Assembly (NCBI GenBank): GCA_022736535.1
Contig: DZCT01000055.1
Location: 3,411 to 16,921 of the forward strand
Reading direction: 5' to 3'
From: Desulfatirhabdium butyrativorans
GTDB taxonomy: Bacteria > Desulfobacterota > Desulfobacteria > Desulfobacterales > JAIFKL01
Length of the DNA: 13,511 bases
The position numbers and the translations under genes were made by a program. The notes under the pieces were generated by a model. That model was not told the origin of the DNA. It made no database searches and worked only from the letters and a program-made list of their open reading frames with translations. Every line of letters starts with the position of its first letter. Positions within the stretch are counted from its first letter, which is position 1. This document shows positions 5,638-13,460 of this stretch, piece after piece.

Positions 5638-6510
5638 TTAAAAATATTCATCCGCGCTTTCCAGCAGTTCTTTTGCCTGCTTTTGCGCCAGCGTGTTGAT
5701 CAGAACATATCCCGCCGCGTTGACATCCGCTTTCAGAACTTCGTTGAGCAGGCGGTCATGGCGTTCACGGTCAAACATGAGCCGAGCATATTGCCGGGCG
5801 TAAACCACTTTTATCATCAGATTTTTTTCCCCTGAAATCGCAACTGCCCGCTCAAAATATTCACGCCCTTCTTCGGGCTTGCCGCCCAGCGCGGGCGGCA
5901 GAAATGTTGACAGCGCGCCGAGATACATCAGCGCGCTGCCGTCCTGATAATGTTCGTCCAATGCCGCAACCCGGCGCATGATCGCCTCCACTCTGGAAAT
6001 TTCCGCAATCGCGTTCCAGTCATCTTTTCGGCGTTGAATCCAGCCTGCATAAGCCGCTCCGAGCGTGTATAATGCCGGTACATCTTGGATTGTCATGGCT
6101 GTCATCACGCGCTCAAATGCCTGAAAATCCATGGTTTGCAGAGAGCAGGCATCTTTCCGCTTGAGGCAGAGGCAGCGAAGCGCGTAATTCCGCGATTTGT
6201 CGGTCATTTTTTTCGCTCTCTCCGGATCGTTCACAAACACATCTGCATAAGCCGCGTAAAGCGTCGCGGCGGAGCGGAGCAGCGTCTCATTGTCGGGATC
6301 ATCGTTCAGAAAGCCCTCCATCATCAGCAGATACGCGGGCGCGGCGGCTTCCACCGTTGCCGGATCATTGTTATTCAAGATAGCCTGAGACAGATTATCC
6401 GTCAGGCTGACGGTTGCCGAAGAAACAAATACGGAACAGCCGGAGAGCAGAAACAGGACGGACAATTGCCCTGTCAGAATAAAGATATGGCGAAAAAAGG
6501 AAAACATCAT
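5638..6510 (-). CDS. tatT: TRAP transporter TatT-type lipoprotein
   Basis: A 290-residue lipoprotein that matches the TAtT family of TRAP-associated T components, helical TPR-like proteins thought to form a trimeric periplasmic partner of the P component. The N-terminus has a hydrophobic signal and the lipobox LSGC at residues 22-25, so C25 is the likely lipidation site. The body is Ala-rich helical repeats, including 'AAPAYLLMMEGFLNDDPDNETLLRSAATLYAAYADVFV' and 'LDEHYQDGSALMYLGALSTFLPPALGGKPEEGREYFERAV', both typical of the family. Two ATGs lie side by side at 6510 and 6507. It is first in the tatT-dctP-dctQ string. No strong ribosome site was seen (GGTGC near the ATG). Confidence 0.88.
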   Translation of the reverse strand: MMFSFFRHIFILTGQLSVLFLLSGCSVFVSSATVSLTDNLSQAILNNNDPATVEAAAPAYLLMMEGFLNDDPDNETLLRSAATLYAAYADVFVNDPERAKKMTDKSRNYALRCLCLKRKDACSLQTMDFQAFERVMTAMTIQDVPALYTLGAAYAGWIQRRKDDWNAIAEISRVEAIMRRVAALDEHYQDGSALMYLGALSTFLPPALGGKPEEGREYFERAVAISGEKNLMIKVVYARQYARLMFDRERHDRLLNEVLKADVNAAGYVLINTLAQKQAKELLESADEYF

Positions 6511-6785
6511 GTTTGCACCGCATTAATAATGGGAAAACGAAAGTGCGAAAATCTGTTTTTATGTTTTGGCGAAAGGCTCGTAAATCAGAGCCTCGCGTGA
6601 GCGAGCGGAAAATAATGCCTGTCCGGTCGCTTACGCTCCCGGCTCCGAGCCGACTGCGTAACTTCTGTTAAAATTAGTTTTAATGATATAAAAAAAGATA
6701 CAGGTATGTCAACAGTAAATCAGGCGGACTTTTGTTTAATCAGATGACAACCCTGAATCGGAACTGAAAAAAATAAGAATTTTCA
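6511..6785. other. Divergent intergenic region, tatT / phosphate permease
   Basis: This gap between divergently transcribed genes should hold both promoters. Its left part has GC-rich small hairpins: AGGCTC/GAGCCT (6574-6593), CTCGC/GCGAG (6592-6605) and CGGCT/AGCCG (6640-6652). The right part (6660-6785) is AT-rich and the more likely promoter zone for the phosphate permease. I could not pick a convincing -35/-10 pair or a Pho box. Confidence 0.5.
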
Positions 6786-6824
6786 TTGATCAATCCGTTA
6801 CAGAATGTTATTATTTTTTTCAAA

Positions 6825-8051
6825 ATGACTGCAAACTATTACATACTGTTTATCGGCTATGTTTTCGGCTTTTACATGGCATGGAACATCGGCGCCAACG
6901 ATGTTGCCAACGCCATGGCGTCTGCGGTGGGAGCAAAGGCGATTACCATCCGTCAGGCTGTATTTATTGCAGGAATACTGAACCTGCTCGGCGCTGTATT
7001 CATAGGGGGCCATGTGACGGATACCATTCGGAAAGGCATTGTTTCCGCTGAAATTATGACCGATCCACATCTGACGATGCTCGGCGCATTGTCAGCGCTG
7101 CTTGCCGCGTCCTTATGGGTATCTTTTGCCACATGGAAATCCCTGCCGGTTTCCACCACCCACTCGATTGTGGGCGCGATGGTCGGCTTCGGCATCATGG
7201 TCGGCGGTTTTTCAGTGATTAAATGGGGACAACTCGGAGCTGTGGTCATCAGTTGGATTATTTCCCCGGTGTTCAGCCTGATTATCTCCTACTGCATGTT
7301 TAAAATCATTATAAGAGTGGTGCTTTCCCAAAAAAAATCTTTTAAGCAGGCTTTGAATTTGTCTCCGTTTTTTATCGGCATTGCCGTATTTATCGTGGTG
7401 CTGTCTTTTCTGTTCAAAACGCCGCTGGGAAAACAGTTGGCAATCGGAACGCCTTCGGCTTTGCTGATCGCCCTTTTGCTGTCAGCACTGTTCGGAATTG
7501 CGGGAAGAAAAATTCTGCGGCGATTTGTCAAACCGGAGCATTCAGACGGCGCGGAATCGGTTTTCCGCTATATTCAGGTCGGAACTTCCTGTTATGTCGC
7601 GCTGGCTCAGGGCGCAAACGATGTCGCCAATGCCATCGGTCCTTTGGCGGTGATATATTTTCTCGTAAAAACCGGCAATATCGGCGCGACGGTTCCCGTG
7701 CCGCTGTTTCTGCTTGTGTTCGGCGGCATCGGTATTGCGGCAGGAATCGGCATGGCAGGGCATCGTGTCATGGACACCCTGGGAACCCAGATCACCACTC
7801 TCAGCAATACGCGAGGTTTTGCCGTTGATTTCGGAGCAGCGACAACCGTTCTTATCGCTTCAAAATTGGGACTTCCGGTATCCACAACTCACGCTGCGGG
7901 GGGCAGTGTTCTGGGCGTGGGACTTGCCGGCGGCATTGAAGCCGTCAATTTCGGCATCGTGTTCAAAATCATGATTTACTGGGTTCTGACCGTGCCTGCT
8001 TCAGCCCTCACCAGTATGGTCATATTCAAACTACTTCAACTTCTTGTATAA
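6825..8051 (+). CDS. pit: Inorganic phosphate transporter, PiT family
   Basis: A 408-residue polytopic membrane protein of the PHO4/PiT family, low-affinity symporters that carry phosphate (often as a metal-phosphate complex with H+, or with Na+). The family's duplicated signature is present twice: GANDVANA at residues 23-30 and 263-270, and PVSTTH at 108-113 and 351-356. About ten hydrophobic segments are visible, with a basic cytoplasmic loop near residue 230 (GRKILRRFVKPEH). The ATG at 6825 gives the usual short N-terminus; an in-frame TTG at 6786 would add 13 residues. Neither has a good ribosome site, so the start is uncertain. The DUF47 gene follows after 12 bases, forming a two-gene operon. 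Confidence 0.93.
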   Translation: MTANYYILFIGYVFGFYMAWNIGANDVANAMASAVGAKAITIRQAVFIAGILNLLGAVFIGGHVTDTIRKGIVSAEIMTDPHLTMLGALSALLAASLWVSFATWKSLPVSTTHSIVGAMVGFGIMVGGFSVIKWGQLGAVVISWIISPVFSLIISYCMFKIIIRVVLSQKKSFKQALNLSPFFIGIAVFIVVLSFLFKTPLGKQLAIGTPSALLIALLLSALFGIAGRKILRRFVKPEHSDGAESVFRYIQVGTSCYVALAQGANDVANAIGPLAVIYFLVKTGNIGATVPVPLFLLVFGGIGIAAGIGMAGHRVMDTLGTQITTLSNTRGFAVDFGAATTVLIASKLGLPVSTTHAAGGSVLGVGLAGGIEAVNFGIVFKIMIYWVLTVPASALTSMVIFKLLQLLV

Positions 8052-8063
8052 AGGAGAACTGCA

Positions 8064-8732
8064 ATGCGTATTCCCTTTCTGTCTTTATTTATCGTCTCCC
8101 CGTTTGACGGGCTTCAGGAACATGCGGAGAAAGTCAAGGAATGTGCATGGGCTTTTCAGCAGGCAATCGAATGTCATGTGACAGACAAATGCCAGACATT
8201 TGAAGAACTCCGGCAGGAGGTGATCCGACTGGAAGAAGAGGCAGATGTGATCAAGCGGCGCATACGCGGTCATATTCCCAAAGGGACGCTGATGCCGGTG
8301 GACAAGTTTCAGTTGTTCATGTATTTACGGGAACAGGACAGCGTGCTGGACGCGGTGGAAGACTGTTTGGACTGGATATCCTACCGCACGGAGCCCGGCA
8401 TTCCGCCTGAATTGGAAAAAGATTTTTTTCTGTTTGTGGATGCGGTGGTGGATCCGATTGAAGAATTGAGCCTCATGGTATCGGAAGCAAGAAAGTATTT
8501 TAAAACTTACTCGGACAAACAGCGGAAAGTTGTGAAAGATATTATCCGCACCCTTCGCAAACAGGAACATGACGCGGATAAATTGGAAGACGCTATCAAA
8601 CGGAAAGTCTTTAATCTGGGAACGGATCCGATTACAGTCTTTCAGATGGTTCGGCTTGCCGAAAACATCGGTTCTGTTGCGGATCATGCGGAAAACGCCG
8701 GCGATATGATGCGTGCAATGATTGCAAAATAG
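8064..8732 (+). CDS. PhoU-like DUF47 (TIGR00153) protein
   Basis: A 222-residue soluble all-helical protein of the DUF47 / TIGR00153 family, related to PhoU and commonly encoded next to PiT permeases, which it is thought to regulate. Visible PhoU-type metal-site motifs are 'EEEADVIKRRIRGHIPKG' near the N-terminus and 'KQEHDADKLEDAI' with 'RLAENIGSVADHAENAGDMM' at the C-terminus. Length and motif order are normal for the family. AAAGGAG precedes the ATG at seven bases, within and just after the stop of the permease gene, so translation is likely coupled. Confidence 0.92.
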   Translation: MRIPFLSLFIVSPFDGLQEHAEKVKECAWAFQQAIECHVTDKCQTFEELRQEVIRLEEEADVIKRRIRGHIPKGTLMPVDKFQLFMYLREQDSVLDAVEDCLDWISYRTEPGIPPELEKDFFLFVDAVVDPIEELSLMVSEARKYFKTYSDKQRKVVKDIIRTLRKQEHDADKLEDAIKRKVFNLGTDPITVFQMVRLAENIGSVADHAENAGDMMRAMIAK

Positions 8733-8740
8733 TTGTTTGT

Positions 8741-8764
8741 AAAAAAAACAGCTTGTTGTCAAGC
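8741..8764 (-). terminator. Possible intrinsic terminator of the mmd operon
   Basis: On the - strand the sequence reads GCTTG-ACAA-CAAGC followed by TG and a run of eight T. The 5-bp stem is short but the T-run is good. It lies about 250 nt beyond the biotin carrier stop codon, with a MITE-like element between them. It overlaps the 3' flank of the DUF47 gene on the other strand. Confidence 0.45.
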
Positions 8765-9001
8765 CACGAATTTTCACCAATTAACACGAATTTTTTGGAG
8801 TTACGCAGTTGAATTTTTCGGACTGCGGTCTCGTTCCCACGCTCCGCGTGGGAATGCAGCCCGGACGCTCCGCGTCCGTATTTCAGCAACAAACTGAGTT
8901 TCTTTAAGAAACTCAGTTTGTCCTGCGGACGTTCCCACGCGGCGCGTGGGAACGAGAATCGCAACTGCGTAACTCATAGTATTATTTGTGAAATTCGTGG
9001 C
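8763..9001. repeat. Outer imperfect inverted repeat around the MITE
   Basis: gccacgaattttcac (8763-8777) is mirrored by gtgaaattcgtggc (8988-9001), one A shorter. CACGAATT also recurs at 8785-8792. The 178-bp element at 8798-8975 lies wholly inside, so an earlier repeat appears to have been entered by a later one. Confidence 0.65.
8798..8975. mobile_element. MITE-like element with four hairpins (178 bp)
   Basis: Perfect 14-bp terminal inverted repeats GAGTTACGCAGTTG (8798-8811) and CAACTGCGTAACTC (8962-8975) bracket four hairpins in a row: TTCCCACGC/GCGTGGGAA (8834-8854), CGGACGC/GCGTCCG (8862-8878), a 33-nt perfect palindrome (8889-8921) and GTTCCCACGC/GCGTGGGAAC (8931-8953). It contains no coding frame of its own. 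A short relative is at 3608-3671 and fragments at 5573-5621 and 13441-13460, so the family is dispersed. It has the form of a non-autonomous element; the mobilising enzyme is not in the window. Confidence 0.75.
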
Positions 9002-9015
9002 AAAAAATAAATCGT

Positions 9016-9525
9016 CTATCCGATGACCATAATCACATCGCCGGTCGAAACTTCAGCGCCTTTCTGAGCCCGAATTTCTTCTACGGTCCCGCTGACGTTG
9101 CTGATTACGTTGTTCTCCATTTTCATGGCTTCCATGATCGCTACGGTCTCGCCTGCAAGCACCTGATCGCCCACTTTCACCGGAATATTCATGATGAGTC
9201 CCGGAATCGGCGCTGTAATTGCTGTTTTGCCGCCGGCGACTGCCGGGGCAGCAGGTTTGGGCGCTGCGACCGGCACAGGTTTGGGCGCGGGGGCCGGTCT
9301 CGGCGCGGGCGCGGGTCTGGGCGCTGCCGCGGGTCTCGGCGCCGGTCTGGGAGTCGGTCTGGGCGCGGGCGCCGGTCTCGGAGCAGGCGCAAAAACTTCC
9401 TCGCTGTAATTTTCAATAACGACTTCGTAGGGTTCGCCGTTTACATACACCTGGGCAAGCGTATCCGTGATTTCCCCCACCTCTACCTCGAATGCCTTTT
9501 CATTGACTGTAATATTATATTTCAT
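9016..9525 (-). CDS. mmdC: Biotin carboxyl carrier subunit of methylmalonyl-CoA decarboxylase
   Basis: A 169-residue biotin carrier protein. Residues 1-40 are a small beta-rich N-terminal domain (MKYNITVNEKAFEVEVGEIT..). Residues 46-97 are a flexible Pro-Ala linker unusually rich in Arg (PAPRP-type repeats). Residues 100-169 form the biotinyl domain with EAMKME; K135 is the biotin site. It carries CO2 between the carboxyltransferase MmdA and the membrane beta subunit. The start at 9525 is chosen because GAGGTG precedes it and the family begins MKY/MKF; the longer frame from 9624 runs into the neighbouring gene. It lies last in the four-gene operon, 16 nt after the OadG-like gene. Symbol given by analogy with the Veillonella gamma subunit. 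Confidence 0.92.
   Translation of the reverse strand: MKYNITVNEKAFEVEVGEITDTLAQVYVNGEPYEVVIENYSEEVFAPAPRPAPAPRPTPRPAPRPAAAPRPAPAPRPAPAPKPVPVAAPKPAAPAVAGGKTAITAPIPGLIMNIPVKVGDQVLAGETVAIMEAMKMENNVISNVSGTVEEIRAQKGAEVSTGDVIMVIG
9236..9390. repeat. Low-complexity GC-rich repeat encoding the Pro-Ala-Arg linker
   Basis: A run of degenerate GGGCGCGGGCGCCGGTCT-like units, reading on the - strand as PAPRPAPAPRP repeats of the biotin carrier linker. The near-repeating DNA is prone to slippage, so linker length may vary between strains. Confidence 0.75.
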
Positions 9526-9541
9526 TATGAACACCTCAGAT

Positions 9542-10636
9542 TTATTTACGGTTAAAGCTCTGTAAACGACTTTCCATGATTCGCCCCCGTCCCTGCTGCA
9601 CCCACCCTGACGCTCCCTGAACAAAGGGCTTGCTGTGAAGTTCGGTCTCAGCCGGTTTGCCTGTTTCAGCGGCTTCGGCTGTTTGGGAATATCCGTCGGT
9701 TTCTGCTGAGTTGCGCTGTCCGAAGAGATGCAGATGCAGTGCTGTCATAATCGCGGCGGTTATTTCATCTTCGCAAGATTGATCTTCTGCCGTCATTCTC
9801 AGCGCCAATGCTGTTGCTGCCGCGGCTGCGATCTCCGCTTCCGAAGTCGCCGCCGGTGCCGAAGATGCTTCCGGTGCCGGTACGGCGACAGGTTTTACAG
9901 TCTGCGGAGCGGCCGGCGAAACAGGCGGTTCAACCGTACCTTCGACATTTTTCTCCAAGGACTGAAAAATCTTGCCGGAGATGAGCATTCCGATCATCAG
10001 AACGCCGAGAACAATGAAGATGCCGAAAAACCGGATAAACAGCGTGCCGAGCGCATAGCCCCAGAAGGAATCTCTGGGACCGCCCACGAAAAAGATTTTG
10101 CCGTCCGCAACGCCGTCAGAATCAAAGGTACCGCCGTCTTTCACCTCAATCACAATCTGGCGGACCAGATTCGGAAGGCTCAGATTATGCACTTCCGGCT
10201 TCATCCACTGCTGTTTTTCCAGTTTCTCATTAAAAACATAATATTTTGTGGAACTGGTGAAAAACTGTGATGTGACAGAGACTTTGACTTCTCCGCCCGG
10301 AGGAGAAACATTTCCGATTTCTATCGTAAAAAGAGACGAATTGAAATTTTTGACATCCACTTCCGGACGTTCCGCCAGCGCGAAATCCATGCCTTTCACA
10401 TCTGTCAGTTTGCCGCCCAGCACCTCAAATTCGATGTTCACACGGGTGCTTTTCCCCCGGGGAATGAGTTTGGCGATGATTTTGTCTCCCTGACGGGTAA
10501 ATTCGGGTTTGGGTTTTTCCATGTCCTCACCGAAGGCTGCCCAGCAGGTTCCCGGCATTGCAAGACAAATCAGGAGCGCGGAAAAGATGCACAGCCCCGT
10601 GAGGCTCTGAAAAATCAGCGTTTTTATGTTTTTCAT
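9542..10636 (-). CDS. OadG-like subunit with large exported N-terminal domain
   Basis: A 364-residue protein related to the OadG / MmdD small subunit of Na+-pumping decarboxylases, which anchors the carboxyltransferase to the beta subunit. It has a signal peptide (residues 1-34, ending CWAA), then about 165 residues of probable exported beta-rich domain. One membrane segment lies at 203-222 (FFGIFIVLGVLMIGMLISGK), followed by a Pro/Ala linker (234-265), an Ala-rich helical stretch (266-305, SEAEIAAAAATALALRM) and a C-terminus 'GWVQQGRGRIMESRLQSFNRK' that matches the OadG tail. Classical OadG proteins are only about 80-120 residues, so the N-terminal domain is an addition. AAGGAG overlaps the stop of the beta subunit gene and fixes the start at 10636; the gap is ten bases. 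Confidence 0.8.
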   Translation of the reverse strand: MKNIKTLIFQSLTGLCIFSALLICLAMPGTCWAAFGEDMEKPKPEFTRQGDKIIAKLIPRGKSTRVNIEFEVLGGKLTDVKGMDFALAERPEVDVKNFNSSLFTIEIGNVSPPGGEVKVSVTSQFFTSSTKYYVFNEKLEKQQWMKPEVHNLSLPNLVRQIVIEVKDGGTFDSDGVADGKIFFVGGPRDSFWGYALGTLFIRFFGIFIVLGVLMIGMLISGKIFQSLEKNVEGTVEPPVSPAAPQTVKPVAVPAPEASSAPAATSEAEIAAAAATALALRMTAEDQSCEDEITAAIMTALHLHLFGQRNSAETDGYSQTAEAAETGKPAETELHSKPFVQGASGWVQQGRGRIMESRLQSFNRK

Positions 10637-10646
10637 AGCTTTCTCC

Positions 10647-11795
10647 TTATTGGAACATGGCGATAAACATACCGGCTGCCGACGCGGACCCGATAACACC
10701 GGCAAGATTGGGGCCCATGGCGTGCATGATGAGCCAGTTATCAGGATCCGCTTTCAGACCTTCCGAATGTGTGACCCGGGCAGCCATCGGCACCGCAGAC
10801 ACACCGGCAGAGCCGATCAGCGGGTTCATTTTTTCTTTTATAAAGAGGTTCATGATGTGAACCGTCAGGATGCCGCCGAAGGTGCAGACAATAAAATCAA
10901 GCAGACCGAAACCGAAAATCAGCATGGGCTTCCAGCTCAGAAATACTTCCGCCTGCATGGTCGCGCCTACGGACAGTCCCAGAAAAATTGTCACCGTATT
11001 CATCAGCGCGTTCTGGGCTGTATCGGAAAGGCGTTTGACCACGCCGCATTCCCGCATGAAATTGCCGAACAGGAACATGCCCATCAGCGGTGCGACGGCG
11101 GGAATCAGCAGAATAATCAGCGTGGAACCGATCAGCGGGAAGTAAATCTTTTCACGTTTGGACACGGGTCTGAGCTGACGCATTTTAATTCTGCGCTGTT
11201 CCGGCGTGGTCATCAGTCGCATGATGGGCGGCTGAATCAGCGGCACCATTGCCATGTAGGAATAGGCTGCCAGCGCGTTGGCACCCAGCAGATGGGGCGC
11301 CAGTTTTGCCGTCAGATAAATCGTGGTGGGACCGTCCGCACCGCCGATAATACCGACAGAAGCGGCTTCTTTGAGTGTGAAACCGACAAACAGCGTTCCG
11401 ATATAAGTAATAAATACGCCGAGCTGTGCGCCTGCGCCTACAATCAGCGTTTTCGGATTTGCGATTAAAGGACCGAAATCGGTCATCGCACCCAAACCCA
11501 GAAATATGACGCAGGGGATAATCTCCCATTCCACGCCGTATTTGTAGAAAAACCGAATCAGTTCCGGATTTCCGTGTTCGCTGAAGCCCATAAGCGGCGT
11601 GAGCGGAAAATTGACGATAAAAATGCCGAAACCGATAGGCACAAGCAGCAGCGGCTCATATTCTTTGGCAACCGCCAGATAGATGAAAAAAAGCCCGATA
11701 CACATCATTATCACTTCTTTGAAGACCAGATTGGGAATCCCGGTCTGTGTGATAAGGATGCTTTTAATCAGTTCAAGTACTTGATCCCAACTCAT
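10647..11795 (-). CDS. mmdB: Na+-translocating decarboxylase beta subunit
   Basis: A 382-residue polytopic inner-membrane protein of the OadB/MmdB/GcdB family. It decarboxylates carboxybiotin and uses the energy to pump Na+ out of the cell. Family motifs are present: 'FLGLGAMTDFGPL' (residues 98-110), 'GGADGPTTIY' (151-160) with D154 matching the essential Asp of Klebsiella OadB, 'NPLIGSAGVSAVPMAARV' (324-341) and 'HAMGPN' (358-363). Length and hydrophobic pattern are normal. AGGAGAAAGG precedes the ATG. It lies 34 nt after mmdA and ten before the OadG-like gene. Sequence alone does not separate oxaloacetate, glutaconyl-CoA and methylmalonyl-CoA types; the neighbouring MmdA decides for an acyl-CoA. 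Confidence 0.93.
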   Translation of the reverse strand: MSWDQVLELIKSILITQTGIPNLVFKEVIMMCIGLFFIYLAVAKEYEPLLLVPIGFGIFIVNFPLTPLMGFSEHGNPELIRFFYKYGVEWEIIPCVIFLGLGAMTDFGPLIANPKTLIVGAGAQLGVFITYIGTLFVGFTLKEAASVGIIGGADGPTTIYLTAKLAPHLLGANALAAYSYMAMVPLIQPPIMRLMTTPEQRRIKMRQLRPVSKREKIYFPLIGSTLIILLIPAVAPLMGMFLFGNFMRECGVVKRLSDTAQNALMNTVTIFLGLSVGATMQAEVFLSWKPMLIFGFGLLDFIVCTFGGILTVHIMNLFIKEKMNPLIGSAGVSAVPMAARVTHSEGLKADPDNWLIMHAMGPNLAGVIGSASAAGMFIAMFQ

Positions 11796-11829
11796 AAAAT
11801 CCTTTCTCCTTACAGTTTTCAGTTTTTTG

Positions 11830-13380
11830 TTACAAGGGCATATTTGCGTGCTTTTTGGGCGGATTGATATCCCGCTTGGTTCTGAGCATTCTGAGCGCCT
11901 GAATCATTTTGGGACGGGTGTCCGCCGGATCAATCACATCATCAATGTATCCCAGTTCAGCAGCCTTGTAAGGGTTGGAGAATGTTTCCCGGTAGTTTTC
12001 GATCAGCCGTTTTCGCTCCGCGTCCGGGTCCGCGGCTTTGCTGATCTCCTCCCTGCATATAATGTTGACCGCGCCTTCCGCGCCCATCACCGCAATTTCG
12101 GCTGTGGGATACGCGATATTCACATCCCCGCGGATGTGCTTGGAACTCATCACAATGTATGCGCCGCCGTAAGCTTTCCGGGTAATCACGGTGATTCTCG
12201 GCACCGTGGCTTCGCAGAAAGCATAGATGAGTTTTGCGCCGTTTCTGATAATGCCGCCGTGTTCCTGATGGATGCCGGGCAGAAATCCCGGCACATCTTC
12301 ATAAATAATCAGCGGAATATTGAACGCGTCGCAGAATCTGACAAAACGGGCGCCTTTGACGGACGCATTAATATCTAAACATCCTGCCATGACATTGGGC
12401 TGGTTGGCGATCACTCCCACCGGCATTCCGTCCAATCTTCCGAAACCCACGACAATATTTTTTGCCCAAAGTTCGTGAACCTCAAAGAAATAATGATCGT
12501 CCACATTGGAACGGATAATTTCCCGAATGTCATAAGGAATGTTGGGGTCCGCAGGCACCGCATTCCGAAGCGATTCATCCCGGCGCATGGGATCGTCTTT
12601 GGTTTCCATTACGGGCGGGTCTTCCATATTGTTCCGGGGCAGAAAGGTCATCAGTTCCCGAATCTGATGCAGGCATGTCTCATCATCAGGAGATGCGAAA
12701 TGGGCAACGCCGCTTTTTTCATTATGCGCCATCGCGCCGCCGAGTTCTTCTTTGGTCACGGTTTCCCGTGTGACCGCCTTGATGACTTCCGGTCCTGTGA
12801 TAAACATGTGACTGGTTTTTTCCACCATGAATATCCAGTCGGTCAGCGCGGGAGAATAAACCGCGCCGCCGGCTGAGGGACCCATGATGGCGGTAATCTG
12901 GGGAATCACGCCTGAAGCCATGACATTCAGCAGAAAAATATCGGCGTAACCGGCAAGACTCATCACCCCGGACTGAATCCGGGCTCCGCCGGAATCGCAG
13001 AGACCGATGACCGGCGCGCCGACTTTCATGGCTGTTTTCATAACCTTGCATATTTTTTCTGCATGAGCAAAAGATAGCGACCCGCCGAATACCGTAAAAT
13101 CCTGGGCAAATACAAAGACCGTCCGACCGTGGATCAGCCCGTGGCCGGTTACAACACCGTCTCCGGGAATCTTCTGAAGTTCCATGCCGAAATCGCTGGA
13201 AAGATGGGTTTTAAAACGACCTGCCTCAACAAAACTGTTTTTATCAAGAAGTGTGTCAATTCGTTCACGCGCGGTAAGCTTTCCGGCTTCGTGCTGTTTC
13301 TGTATCCGATCAGTGCCGCCGGCCTCCATTGCTTCCTTATTTTTCCGCTCAAGTTTTTCAAGCAGTGCTTTTGATCCCAT
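11830..13380 (-). CDS. mmdA: Methylmalonyl-CoA decarboxylase carboxyltransferase subunit
   Basis: A 516-residue crotonase-fold carboxyltransferase, the same family as propionyl-CoA carboxylase beta. It moves the carboxyl group of (S)-methylmalonyl-CoA to biotin on the carrier protein. Both acyl-CoA carboxyltransferase halves are complete. The first oxyanion-hole motif is DSGGARIQSG (129-138) with 'GPSAGGAVYSPALTD' after it; the second is RKAYGGAYIVMSS (401-413). The C-terminal 'NPPKKHANMPL' is typical of this group. AAGGAG lies at 13387-13392 before the ATG. It heads an operon with the Na+-pump beta subunit and no biotin carboxylase gene, which favours decarboxylase over carboxylase. The substrate could in principle be another malonyl- or glutaconyl-type CoA ester. 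Confidence 0.9.
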   Translation of the reverse strand: MGSKALLEKLERKNKEAMEAGGTDRIQKQHEAGKLTARERIDTLLDKNSFVEAGRFKTHLSSDFGMELQKIPGDGVVTGHGLIHGRTVFVFAQDFTVFGGSLSFAHAEKICKVMKTAMKVGAPVIGLCDSGGARIQSGVMSLAGYADIFLLNVMASGVIPQITAIMGPSAGGAVYSPALTDWIFMVEKTSHMFITGPEVIKAVTRETVTKEELGGAMAHNEKSGVAHFASPDDETCLHQIRELMTFLPRNNMEDPPVMETKDDPMRRDESLRNAVPADPNIPYDIREIIRSNVDDHYFFEVHELWAKNIVVGFGRLDGMPVGVIANQPNVMAGCLDINASVKGARFVRFCDAFNIPLIIYEDVPGFLPGIHQEHGGIIRNGAKLIYAFCEATVPRITVITRKAYGGAYIVMSSKHIRGDVNIAYPTAEIAVMGAEGAVNIICREEISKAADPDAERKRLIENYRETFSNPYKAAELGYIDDVIDPADTRPKMIQALRMLRTKRDINPPKKHANMPL

Positions 13381-13440
13381 GAATACTCCTTAATTTGCCT
13401 AATCTGATTGAATCATATAAAAATCTTTTGCCAATCATTT

Positions 13441-13460
13441 CTCGTTCCCACGCTCCGCGT
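13441..13460. repeat. Fragment of the CGTTCCCACGC repeat
   Basis: ctcgttcccacgctccgcgt is identical to 8830-8849 of the 178-bp element, then the match stops, so only half of the hairpin remains. The rest of the 3' end (13480-13511, GTAGGTCGGGGTGAGCCTGC..) looks like a second kind of intergenic repeat cut by the window edge. This is the upstream region of mmdA; no clear promoter was found. Confidence 0.65.

Noticed and set aside
6690..6785. Pho box upstream of the phosphate permease
   Set aside because: A partial match (ATGTCAACAGTAA) was seen but there is no second CTGTCA-like half at the needed spacing.
10626..11468. 280-codon open frame on the + strand opposite mmdB
   Set aside because: Antisense to a well-conserved membrane protein; His/Gln/Arg-rich composition and no ribosome site or motif.
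9016..11795. Oxaloacetate decarboxylase operon
   Set aside because: The alpha subunit of that enzyme has a TIM-barrel (HMGL-like) domain; here the carboxyltransferase is of the acyl-CoA type.
11830..13380. Propionyl-CoA or acetyl-CoA carboxylase beta subunit
   Set aside because: The family is the same, but the operon has a Na+-pump beta subunit and lacks biotin carboxylase, so a decarboxylase fits better.
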